Below are positions 25,382 to 32,959 of a stretch of 47,739 bases of DNA, piece after piece. The stretch covers positions 1-47,739 of the forward strand of contig JAEEHB010000049.1 of assembly GCA_016280595.1 (NCBI GenBank). The letters run 5' to 3'. The notes beneath the pieces are model-generated. The model was given only the letters and a program-made list of their open reading frames with translations. It searched no databases and was not told the DNA's origin. Position 1 is the first letter of the stretch. Every line of letters starts with the position of its first letter. Position numbers and translations under genes: made by a program. Origin of the DNA: Clostridiaceae bacterium. Lineage in GTDB: Bacteria; Bacillota; Clostridia; Oscillospirales; Acutalibacteraceae.

Positions 25382-26458
25382 TTATCTCTTAACTCTGGCG
25401 TTTCCGCTCCACACGGACCACACCATATCTTCATCCGCAGGCTGTGCGTAGTCGGTGAGGAAAGTGGTTGCGAGCGCGCCGCTTGCCCAGCCGAACTGAA
25501 TCCACTTTTCGCTCTCCCAGCCCTTTATTACCGCATAGAGAAGGCCGCCCACAAAGCCGTCTCCTCCGCCTATGCGGTCAAGCACTCTGATGGTGCGCGG
25601 CTCAACGATATGCCACTCGTCGCCCGCGAGCATAATTGCTCCCCACTTGTGCTCATTTGCGTTAACAACCTCTCTGAGGGTGGTGGCAAACACGCCCGCG
25701 TTGGGGTATGCCTGTTTTACTCTGCCTATCATTTCCTTGAAGGACTCAATCTTTGATGCGAGGTCTTTGCCGCCCGCTTCGGGGCCTTTGATGCCGAGGC
25801 AGAGCTGGAAGTCCTCTTCGTTGCCTACAAGGATATCCGCGCTGCCCGCTATCTCGGAAAAGATTTCGGAAAGCTCCTGCTCCCTGCCCTTCCAGAAAGT
25901 GGCTCTGTAGTTAAGGTCAAATGAAATCACGGTGCCGTATTTCTTTGCTGCTCTCGCGATTTCGAGGCAGAATCTGCCCGTTTCGGGCGAAAGCGCGGCG
26001 ATAAGACCGGAAAGATGAAGCACGGCAACACCTTCGGTGCCGAATATGCGGTCAACATCAAAGTCCGCGATGTTGAGTGTTTTACCCACTTCACCGGCTC
26101 TGTCGTTTTCTACTCTGGGGCCTCTTGAGCCCGCGCCGCTGTCGGCAATATTGAACTGATGGCGGTAGCCCCAGGGACCGCCCTTGTCTACATCCTTGCC
26201 TTCAAAAACCATACCTCTTGCTCTGAGGTCCTGCTTGATGAAAGAGGCAATCTGGCTGTCCTTCACAAAGGTGGTGAGCACCTTTACGGGCAGACCGAGA
26301 AATGATGAAACGGAGGCAACATTGGTTTCGGCGGAAGTTGCCTGCATTCTGAAAAGATTGCTTGAGGCGACAGTCTGACCCTCTGCGGGGCAGATACGCA
26401 CGCCCATACTTGTGGGCACTACCATAGCCCAGGTGTAATTGTCTTTTACCTTAATCAT
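25382..26458 (-). CDS. PfkB family sugar or sugar-acid kinase
   Basis: A 358-residue ribokinase-fold kinase. The C-terminal signature DRIGGGDGFVGGLLYAV (about residues 290-306) carries the catalytic Asp and anion hole. SAETNVASVSSFLGLPVKVLTTFVKD (about 42-67) is the substrate-lid region, and VISFDLNYRATFW (about 175-187) and ADILVGNEEDF are typical of 2-keto-3-deoxygluconate kinases and related fructokinases. The substrate is not certain: KDG, gluconate or a ketose are all possible. It lies 12 bp after gnd and 1 bp before the GH130 gene, so it is clearly in the same operon. Confidence 0.88.
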   Translation of the reverse strand: MIKVKDNYTWAMVVPTSMGVRICPAEGQTVASSNLFRMQATSAETNVASVSSFLGLPVKVLTTFVKDSQIASFIKQDLRARGMVFEGKDVDKGGPWGYRHQFNIADSGAGSRGPRVENDRAGEVGKTLNIADFDVDRIFGTEGVAVLHLSGLIAALSPETGRFCLEIARAAKKYGTVISFDLNYRATFWKGREQELSEIFSEIAGSADILVGNEEDFQLCLGIKGPEAGGKDLASKIESFKEMIGRVKQAYPNAGVFATTLREVVNANEHKWGAIMLAGDEWHIVEPRTIRVLDRIGGGDGFVGGLLYAVIKGWESEKWIQFGWASGALATTFLTDYAQPADEDMVWSVWSGNARVKR

Positions 26459-26470
26459 TACGTCTCCCCC

Positions 26471-27922
26471 TTATACGGTATACTGTGTGGCGGCGGTGTC
26501 TCCGCCTTCGCCTGTCCAGTTGGTGTGGAAGAATTCGCCTCTGGGTCTGTCTGTCCTCTCGTATGTGTGAGCGCCGAAATAGTCTCTCTGCGCCTGCAGG
26601 AGATTTGCGGGAAGGTTTGCGCAGCGGTAGCCGTCAAAATATCCGAGCGCCGCGGTCATCGCGGGCAAAGGAATACCATTTGTAAGCGCGGCGGCGCACA
26701 CTCTTCTCCAGCCTGCCTGAGCGGATTCCATAATGCCTTTGAAATACGGGTCAAGCAGCAGATTTTCGAGCGCGGGGTTATTGTCATAAGCCTCTTTGAT
26801 TTTGCCGAGGAATACGCTTCTGATTATACAGCCGCCTCTCCACATAAGGGCGATGCCGCCGTAGTTGAGATTCCAGCCGTAGGTCTTCGCGGCGGAGCGC
26901 ATAAGGGTGTAGCCCTGCGCGTAGGAAACTATCTTTGACGCGAAGAGGGCGTTTTTGATGTCGTTTATAAACTGTGCGCGGTCTCCCTCAAACACGGGGG
27001 CGGGGCCCGAAAGCACCTTTGAGGCTTTCACTCTCTCTTCTTTCATTGAGGAAAGGCAGCGTGAAAATACCGCTTCGCCGATGAGCGTGAGGGGTATGCC
27101 TTCGTCAAGGGCGGCTATGCCTGTCCATTTGCCGGTGCCCTTCTGGCCTGCGGTGTCAAGGATTTTGTTGACTATCGGCTCACCGTCGGTGTCTTTATAG
27201 GCGAGAATGTCTCTGGTGATTTCAATAAGATAACTGTCAAGTTCTTCGGTATTCCACTTCGCGAATACTTCGTGCATTTCGTCCGCGCTCATACCGAGCA
27301 GGTCTCTCATAAGCTGATACGCTTCGCATATAAGCTGCATATCGCCGTACTCTATGCCGTTATGCACCATCTTTACAAAGTGGCCCGCGCCGTTTTCGCC
27401 TACCCAGTCACAGCAGGGTGTGCCGTCTTCAACCTTGGCGCAGATGCTCTGGAATATGGGCTTTACGCTCTCCCACGCGGCGGGTGAGCCGCCGGGCATC
27501 ATGCTCGGGCCTTTGAGCGCGCCCTCTTCGCCGCCGGATACGCCCGTGCCGATATAGAGAAGGCCTTTGCTCTCAACATAAGCGGTGCGCCTTGCGGTGT
27601 CAGGGAAGTGGCTGTTGCCGCCGTCAATGATTATATCGCCCTGCTCCATTAGAGGAATGAGCTGCTCAATCATATCGTCGACCGCCTGACCTGCCTTTAT
27701 CATCATCATAACCTTGCGGGGTTTTTCGAGTGACGAAACAAGTTCTTCAAGGGAGTATGTTCCGACAATGTTTTTGCCCTTTGCTCTGCCGTTTACAAAA
27801 TTTTCAACCTTCTGCGAGGTTCTGTTGTAAACCGATACGGTGAAACCCTTGCTCTCCATATTCATAACAAGGTTTTCGCCCATAACGGCAAGTCCTATGA
27901 GGCCGATATCGGATTTTTTCAT
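26471..27922 (-). CDS. gnd: 6-phosphogluconate dehydrogenase, decarboxylating
   Basis: A 483-residue long-form enzyme that oxidises 6-phosphogluconate to ribulose-5-phosphate and CO2 with NADP+. GLIGLAVMGENLVMNM is the Rossmann motif, then YNRTSQK, GTGVSGGEEGA (about 128-138), KMVHNGIEYGDMQL with the catalytic Lys (about 183-196), and GGCIIRSVFLGKI near residue 370. The length matches the E. coli/animal type rather than the short 300-residue type. Its ATG overlaps the PHP gene's stop by four bases. No zwf or pgl gene is present in the window, so the 6-phosphogluconate may come from gluconate (inference). Confidence 0.97.
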   Translation of the reverse strand: MKKSDIGLIGLAVMGENLVMNMESKGFTVSVYNRTSQKVENFVNGRAKGKNIVGTYSLEELVSSLEKPRKVMMMIKAGQAVDDMIEQLIPLMEQGDIIIDGGNSHFPDTARRTAYVESKGLLYIGTGVSGGEEGALKGPSMMPGGSPAAWESVKPIFQSICAKVEDGTPCCDWVGENGAGHFVKMVHNGIEYGDMQLICEAYQLMRDLLGMSADEMHEVFAKWNTEELDSYLIEITRDILAYKDTDGEPIVNKILDTAGQKGTGKWTGIAALDEGIPLTLIGEAVFSRCLSSMKEERVKASKVLSGPAPVFEGDRAQFINDIKNALFASKIVSYAQGYTLMRSAAKTYGWNLNYGGIALMWRGGCIIRSVFLGKIKEAYDNNPALENLLLDPYFKGIMESAQAGWRRVCAAALTNGIPLPAMTAALGYFDGYRCANLPANLLQAQRDYFGAHTYERTDRPRGEFFHTNWTGEGGDTAATQYTV

Positions 27923-28770
27923 GACATATTCTCCTTTGCTGTTTTTATATTTTCAAGAACGGAATAGGGTATCCTCAGATTGCCCGTGCCCGTCCCTATG
28001 CTTATGTGAGGCTTCATCGCGGCGTGGAAATCTGTGCCGCCGGAAATGAGCAGACCCATATCTTTTGCCATCTGCTGATATTTTGCCTGCATTTCGGGAG
28101 TGTATTCGGTGTAGTAGCCTTCCACTCCGCTCAGACCGTGCTCTTTGAGAGTGCCGAGAAACTTTTTGAGCGGCTCATCGTCCATTTTTATAAGATGCAG
28201 GTGGGCAACGAAACTGAGCCCTCCGCACTCGTGTATGAGTTCAACCGTCTCCTCCGCCTTAAGGCGCTGTACTCCGCAGTAGGCGGGTTTCCCGTTTTCG
28301 AGGTAGAGTTTGAAGCCCTCTTTTACGCTCGAAGTGTAGCCCTTGTCCATAAGGATTCTCGCGAAGTGCGCCCTGCCGATGATACCGTTGGGGGCGATTG
28401 CCCTCGCCTCTTCCATAGTTACATCAAAGTCGAGTTTGTTGAGCAGGCGGCAGGTTTCCTCGTTTCTGTAATTCCTGGTCTGCTTGCACTCCTCGAGAAT
28501 GCGGATGAGTTTGGGATTGTCGATATCGAGATAATAGGCGAGTATGTGCGTTTCGGTGTCCGACTGCACGGAAAACTCGATTGCAGGCACCACTTCAATG
28601 CCGTTTTCTTTACCTCTCGCCATGGCCTCTTTTACGCCGTCGGTTGTATCGTGGTCCGAAAGAGCCATAGCCGCGAGCCCCGCTCTTTTTGCCTCGTCAA
28701 CAACCTGCGAAGGTGTCATCGAGCCGTCGGATTTGATTGAATGCGTGTGTAAATCAATATACTTTTCCAT
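27919..28770 (-). CDS. PHP domain phosphoesterase
   Basis: A 283-residue protein of the TrpH/YciV-type PHP family; known members hydrolyse 3',5'-nucleoside bisphosphates or short oligoribonucleotides. Metal ligands are visible: DLHTHSIKSDG (His7, His9 and Asp14 region), ALSDHDTTDG (about 38-47), PAIEFSV with Glu (about 62) and GGTDFHAA near residue 255. It starts 17 bp after the LarA-homologue stop and overlaps gnd by four bases, so it is firmly in the operon. Its specific substrate is unknown; a sugar-phosphate or sugar-acid phosphate is conceivable given the neighbours. Confidence 0.88.
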   Translation of the reverse strand: MEKYIDLHTHSIKSDGSMTPSQVVDEAKRAGLAAMALSDHDTTDGVKEAMARGKENGIEVVPAIEFSVQSDTETHILAYYLDIDNPKLIRILEECKQTRNYRNEETCRLLNKLDFDVTMEEARAIAPNGIIGRAHFARILMDKGYTSSVKEGFKLYLENGKPAYCGVQRLKAEETVELIHECGGLSFVAHLHLIKMDDEPLKKFLGTLKEHGLSGVEGYYTEYTPEMQAKYQQMAKDMGLLISGGTDFHAAMKPHISIGTGTGNLRIPYSVLENIKTAKENMS

Positions 28771-28786
28771 TTTACTTTTGCCTTTG

Positions 28787-30046
28787 TCAGTTGTTTTTTA
28801 CGCTCCACAGACCGAGAGCCGGGTTGCTGATGTAAAACACCTTTTCGCCGTCAATCTCGTGGAAACCGTCTGTCAGTTTTGCGGGGTCGTATTTCTCTGC
28901 CGCTTCGTCATACGGGATGTATGAAAAGCCCGCTCCCTCAACCTCTTCGCGGGTGAGCCTGCGTGTGCAGTATGTGATATTGAATCTGCCGTCGGACGAG
29001 CCGTGAATAAGGTGGGCGGCAACGGAAAGATTTGCCCTGAGGTCCTCGTTTTCCTCAACGAGTTTCAGTATGTTCTCTCTGCCGATATAGCCGTATTTTC
29101 TTATCAGGCGGTCATTTTCGTCGTCCTCGCCGAATTTGCGCACTTCGGGGGCGAGAATAATCAGTTCGCCGCCCTGCGCCATAGCCATTCTCGTTCTGTA
29201 AATCGCCTTGTTGCCGAGCCAGGTGCTCTTGAATTCTCTCGGATCAAGATAGACGACAGCCTTTTTGAAAGGCTCGTCAACGAAGGTGAGGTTAATCTCT
29301 CTGCTGAGCGCAACCGCGCCCTCAAACGAATCTCTCTTTTCGCCGATGAATGCGCCGTGAATACGGGTTTCGTCCCCTTCGTTTGTGGTAACGGTGAGCA
29401 CGAAAAGCAGCGGCACATCTTTAAGGAAATTCTCGTGAGCGTAATCGAAAACCTTGCGCACGGGCGAATAATCCCTGCCCATAATTCTTTCCATGCCGTA
29501 AAACGCGCCGAGCATATGAGAGGAGTTTATCATATTGCTGCCGCCGCATCCGACAAAGATGTTTTTGGAGTAATTCGCCATACCGACAACTTCGTGCGGC
29601 ACGACCTGACCGATTGAAATAATCAGGTCGTATGAGGGGTCGACTATACGGCGGTTAACTTCAACGTCGATTTTGTCTTTTACGAGCCCCTCCGAAACGG
29701 AGGATACAAATTCGCCGGGCACTTCACCGATTTTGACAACATCGGTGCGCCAGTTGTGGACTATGATACTGTCAAACGGCACGCCCTCGCCGAAAAACGC
29801 CGTGCACTCCTCGCGCGTCATAGGCTCGTGAGTGCCCAGAGCCGGCATAATATCCACCTGACAGGTGTCCTTGAGCATATCATAGTAATAAGCGGTTATT
29901 TTGCCTGCGCCCGAGTACATCCTGGTATAATCGGGCGGAAGGAGAAGCACCTTTTTAAGGCATCTGCCCTCAAGCGAAGCGGCGAGCGCCTCTTTTAACT
30001 GAGAATCGGAAATATACGGTTCGTTTTTAATAATCAAAGGAGTCAT
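28787..30046 (-). CDS. LarA-superfamily nickel-pincer hydroxyacid racemase/epimerase
   Basis: A 419-residue LarA homologue. LarA uses a covalently bound nickel-pincer nucleotide to racemise lactate; the wider superfamily includes epimerases of longer hydroxyacids, among them D-gluconate 2-epimerase. Cofactor residues are conserved with the spacing of L. plantarum LarA as I recall it: DYTR at 39-42, GTHEP at 71-75, His151, Lys161 (ten residues later, as His174-Lys184) and His177 (sixteen later, as His200). So it is probably active. ATG 30046 is chosen because AAAGGCGG lies upstream and the promoter (30082-30110) would overlap an upstream start at 30091. No larB, larC or larE is in the window. 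It is the first gene of the operon with PHP, gnd, PfkB kinase and GH130. Confidence 0.85.
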   Translation of the reverse strand: MTPLIIKNEPYISDSQLKEALAASLEGRCLKKVLLLPPDYTRMYSGAGKITAYYYDMLKDTCQVDIMPALGTHEPMTREECTAFFGEGVPFDSIIVHNWRTDVVKIGEVPGEFVSSVSEGLVKDKIDVEVNRRIVDPSYDLIISIGQVVPHEVVGMANYSKNIFVGCGGSNMINSSHMLGAFYGMERIMGRDYSPVRKVFDYAHENFLKDVPLLFVLTVTTNEGDETRIHGAFIGEKRDSFEGAVALSREINLTFVDEPFKKAVVYLDPREFKSTWLGNKAIYRTRMAMAQGGELIILAPEVRKFGEDDENDRLIRKYGYIGRENILKLVEENEDLRANLSVAAHLIHGSSDGRFNITYCTRRLTREEVEGAGFSYIPYDEAAEKYDPAKLTDGFHEIDGEKVFYISNPALGLWSVKNN

Positions 30047-30081
30047 TCCGCTACCGCCTTTCCTGAAAAATAATCTATAAT

Positions 30082-30110
30082 ATTTTATCACCTGCAGGGC
30101 GAAAATACAA
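30082..30110 (-). promoter_or_regulatory. Promoter of the LarA-homologue operon
   Basis: TTGTAT, 17-nt spacer, TAAAAT on the minus strand, with an extended GTGA before the -10; the transcript would start near 30075. It also decides the start codon of the gene. Confidence 0.7.
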
Positions 30111-30148
30111 TAGAAATTATTATAAACATTATATTTACAAATATTTAA

Positions 30149-30177
30149 TTGATTTTAATTATATGCTGTGATATCAT
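30149..30177 (+). promoter_or_regulatory. Promoter of the 30232 gene (extended -10)
   Basis: TTGATT, 17-nt spacer, TATCAT; ATGCTGTGATA across spacer and -10 is identical to that of the ppdK promoter. Confidence 0.65.
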
Positions 30178-30231
30178 CATATCGGATAAAATGTTACGCT
30201 TTTAAGCGCATACCGGAAAGGAGGTAACCGT

Positions 30232-31698
30232 ATGGCACTCATAAAAGCAATTCTTTCCTTCATAACCGCGATTCTATTCGGCTTTTCGCTGATGCCCGGC
30301 CCGGTGATTCTTACGGACGGCGAAGACCCCGATGCCTCAAAATCGCTTGCGCAGGCTCCCGCGCTTCTTTACGCCGCGGCGCCTCTTTCAAATGTAAGCA
30401 AAACTTCCTTCGGCAGTATGGCTCACGACACCGTCAACGCCTCCGACTGCCGCGGTGATTATTACTATATCTGCGGTTCGGCAGGCAATGCGAACGGTGA
30501 CTTCACTGTCTCAGGCTCTTTCGCAAAGCCTTTCGGCTTCATAAAGCGCGTCAGTCTGACGGGCGAAACCCTTGCCGAAACTTATGTTACCGACAGTGTT
30601 CAGTCCGTTTCGCTCACGGATATATGCGTGCTCAGAAACGGCAACGCCGCGGTGTGCGGTTATCTCTATTCAACAGGTAACGACAATCTCCCCTGCTCCG
30701 CTTTTGTCGCTGTGTATGATACGCAGTTAAACCTTTTGTGGAGAGAAGATATCGAGTGCTTTGACAGCGTTTTCCTCAATACAATTTCCACCACTTCAAA
30801 CGGCTTTGTGACGGGCGGCGAAACCTCCGCCGTTGACGGCATATTTGAAGGCACGGATTTCTTCGGCTCGCCCGGAGCATTCTTTATGAGATATAAAATT
30901 ACCGCAGATTCGGACACGGGCGAAACAACAGGCACCGTTATGTGGATGAAGAATCTGCACGGCGAGGGCACAAGCAAAGTGACCGACATTTCGGTTGACT
31001 CAAACAACAATGTTTTCGTGTGCATTTCAACCAACTCAACCACCGGCAACTACTCCGCGTTTGACGGCCTTATCCCCGGCTCGTTTGACAATGTGCTGCT
31101 AAAATACAGCGGCACGGGAATTTTCCAGTGGAGTTATGTGCTCGCGTCCGCAGGCAAAGACAGTTTCGACTGCGTTGCCGCCGACGCATCGGGCGGCTGC
31201 CTTGTGGGCGGATATTCCTACAGAGCCGGAGCGTCATCGGGCGACGACCTCGGAGGCACGCTTTCGGGCATAAGGTACCTCGGCGGCTATGACGGCTTCG
31301 TTTTCAAGATTTCGTCCTCCGGCGCGCTTTCGTGGTACAGGAGAATCGCGGGCACGAAAAACGATATGGTGCTCAGCATCGCGAAATTCGGCAGTAATTT
31401 TGCCGTGGGCGGCTACTCCGCTTCGGACAATTACGAGTTTGCCGAAAACAAGGGCGAAACCGACGGCTTTGTTGAAATCATCACTTCCTCGGGTGACAAA
31501 GGCGAAATGATTAACCTCGGCGGCTCCGGAAACGACAGGGTAAATACCGTATCCGCTTCCGGCAGCACACTGCTTGCCGCGGGCATCTCCGTTTCACAGG
31601 ACGAATGGTTTGACGGGATGAATCAATATGCCTATACCACTTACACCTATGACCTTCCGCAGGATTCAAGCGACTGCTTCACAGCATTTTATCAATAA
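30232..31698 (+). CDS. Exported propeller-like repeat protein
   Basis: A 488-residue protein with a hydrophobic N-terminus (about residues 5-27, AILSFITAILFGFSLMPGPVIL), so exported or anchored. The rest consists of blade-like repeats of about 45-60 residues with motifs such as 'GDYYYICGSAG', 'GNAAVCGYLYSTG', 'NGFVTGGETSA', 'NNNVFVCISTNS', 'GGCLVGGYSYRAG' and 'FAVGGYSASD', each followed by 'DGFVxKISSSGALxWYRR'. This matches the SBBP-like beta-propeller style. No catalytic motif. GGAGG precedes ATG 30232. The lipoprotein gene starts about 20 bp downstream, so the two probably form an operon at the cell surface. Function unknown. Confidence 0.8.
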   Translation: MALIKAILSFITAILFGFSLMPGPVILTDGEDPDASKSLAQAPALLYAAAPLSNVSKTSFGSMAHDTVNASDCRGDYYYICGSAGNANGDFTVSGSFAKPFGFIKRVSLTGETLAETYVTDSVQSVSLTDICVLRNGNAAVCGYLYSTGNDNLPCSAFVAVYDTQLNLLWREDIECFDSVFLNTISTTSNGFVTGGETSAVDGIFEGTDFFGSPGAFFMRYKITADSDTGETTGTVMWMKNLHGEGTSKVTDISVDSNNNVFVCISTNSTTGNYSAFDGLIPGSFDNVLLKYSGTGIFQWSYVLASAGKDSFDCVAADASGGCLVGGYSYRAGASSGDDLGGTLSGIRYLGGYDGFVFKISSSGALSWYRRIAGTKNDMVLSIAKFGSNFAVGGYSASDNYEFAENKGETDGFVEIITSSGDKGEMINLGGSGNDRVNTVSASGSTLLAAGISVSQDEWFDGMNQYAYTTYTYDLPQDSSDCFTAFYQ

Positions 31699-31718
31699 TA
31701 TTTCCGGATGTGATACTT

Positions 31719-32849
31719 ATGAACAACCTCAGAAAACTAACCGCCGCGTTTCTCGCGCTTGCTCTTTTGTGCCTGTGCGCGTCCTGCTCTTTCGGGCAGA
31801 GTAAAACAGCAGGCGAAGAGTCATCCGTCGAAGCGGACACTTCCCTGACACAGGATATAACTCAGGAGAATGAAGCGCCCGCCGTGCGCGACGCAAACTA
31901 CAAACAGATTCCGGGCGGCGAAAAATTCACAGGCGCGCGCCACGATAAATACAGCAACAGGTGCGATATGATTGTGTCTCACATCGGAGGCAATTACTAT
32001 GATATCAACATCACCTGGAGCAACGGACGCGAGTCGACAATATGCATGTCCTTCACAGGCACATACAACAGCGAAACCGACGCCCTCGATTACACCGGCA
32101 CGGAATATGAACTTCACGTTACGGAAAACGACGAATACTCTGCCTATCTCATAAATGACAAATGTGAGGGCTCCTTCTCATTCAAAGATGAGGACACTCT
32201 TGTATGGTCCGAGAGGAAGGAATGCAAATTCATACTCAAGGGCGATGCCTATGAGAGCGACGAATTTGCAAAAATCACTACTACCGAAGAATATATAAAC
32301 GTGACGGGCGGCGAAGAATACGGCTACAGTTACAGCGAATCCCCGCGCGTAGTTTCCTCGCTCGTAAACGGCGTCACCGTAAATATTGTTGAACGCGGCG
32401 ACACGCAGACTCTTATCGCCTGCGGCCCGTATGAGGGCTATGTGCCTAACGATAATCTTACGGACACCGGCCTTGTTTACGCGAAAGCCGAAATCACGGC
32501 GCTGTGGCAGTCCGATACCGACGACGAGAGCGAGCCCGCCTTTATAGCATCCGAAAGTTACTACGCCAGAAACGTGGTCTTCACCGCAGTAAATCCCGTG
32601 AGCGATTTCCGCTTCCTTTCCGTATCCGTCAATGAAAATGACGAGGGCGAAATCGTTTTTGACAGTGAAACCCTCTACTCGCTCGAAAGACTTGACGACA
32701 GTATCACAATTAAAATGTCCTTCCCCGGCGATTTGCCGACAAATGCCGTTTCCTATGTCGACTCTTACGGCGACACCTGCGTATATGCCGTTGAGATAAG
32801 CGGCAGGGACGGAGACCTCGTGATGAGCGAAATCACTCTTGCAGACTGA
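31719..32849 (+). CDS. Lipoprotein of unknown function
   Basis: A 376-residue protein with a clear lipoprotein-type signal (LRKLTAAFLALALLCLCASC, lipidated Cys23; the -3 residue is Cys rather than Leu, slightly atypical). An acidic linker (about 25-50) follows. Two regions look like beta-rich domains: one with 'MIVSHIGGNYYDINITWSNG...DYTGTEYEL' (about 80-170), lipocalin-like in rhythm, and one with 'EAEITALWQSD...NVVFTAV' further on. No known motif. ATG 31719 is preferred over GTG 31710. It ends at a strong terminator and is paired with the upstream propeller-like gene. Confidence 0.75.
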   Translation: MNNLRKLTAAFLALALLCLCASCSFGQSKTAGEESSVEADTSLTQDITQENEAPAVRDANYKQIPGGEKFTGARHDKYSNRCDMIVSHIGGNYYDINITWSNGRESTICMSFTGTYNSETDALDYTGTEYELHVTENDEYSAYLINDKCEGSFSFKDEDTLVWSERKECKFILKGDAYESDEFAKITTTEEYINVTGGEEYGYSYSESPRVVSSLVNGVTVNIVERGDTQTLIACGPYEGYVPNDNLTDTGLVYAKAEITALWQSDTDDESEPAFIASESYYARNVVFTAVNPVSDFRFLSVSVNENDEGEIVFDSETLYSLERLDDSITIKMSFPGDLPTNAVSYVDSYGDTCVYAVEISGRDGDLVMSEITLAD

Positions 32850-32862
32850 AGAAGATAAAACC

Positions 32863-32895
32863 AAAGCCGCAGATTTTCTGCGGCTTTTCTTTTTC
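32863..32895 (+). terminator. Intrinsic terminator after the lipoprotein gene
   Basis: AAAGCCGCAG-ATTTT-CTGCGGCTTT followed by TCTTTTTC. Confidence 0.88.
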
Positions 32896-32903
32896 AAAAA
32901 ATA

Positions 32904-32933
32904 TTGATAAGAAACGCCTTTTTATGCTATAAT
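32904..32933 (+). promoter_or_regulatory. Promoter of addBA
   Basis: TTGATA, 18-nt spacer, TATAAT. The predicted transcript start (about 32940) leaves room only for the AAGGGGTG site and ATG 32960, which rules against the ATG at 32942. Confidence 0.75.
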
Positions 32934-32959
32934 ATTTTTATATGCAAGGGGTGAAACAA

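Noticed and set aside
30092-30231. A small gene in the divergent intergenic region
   Set aside because: The stretch is AT-rich and is accounted for by two divergent promoters; no frame with a ribosome binding site is present.
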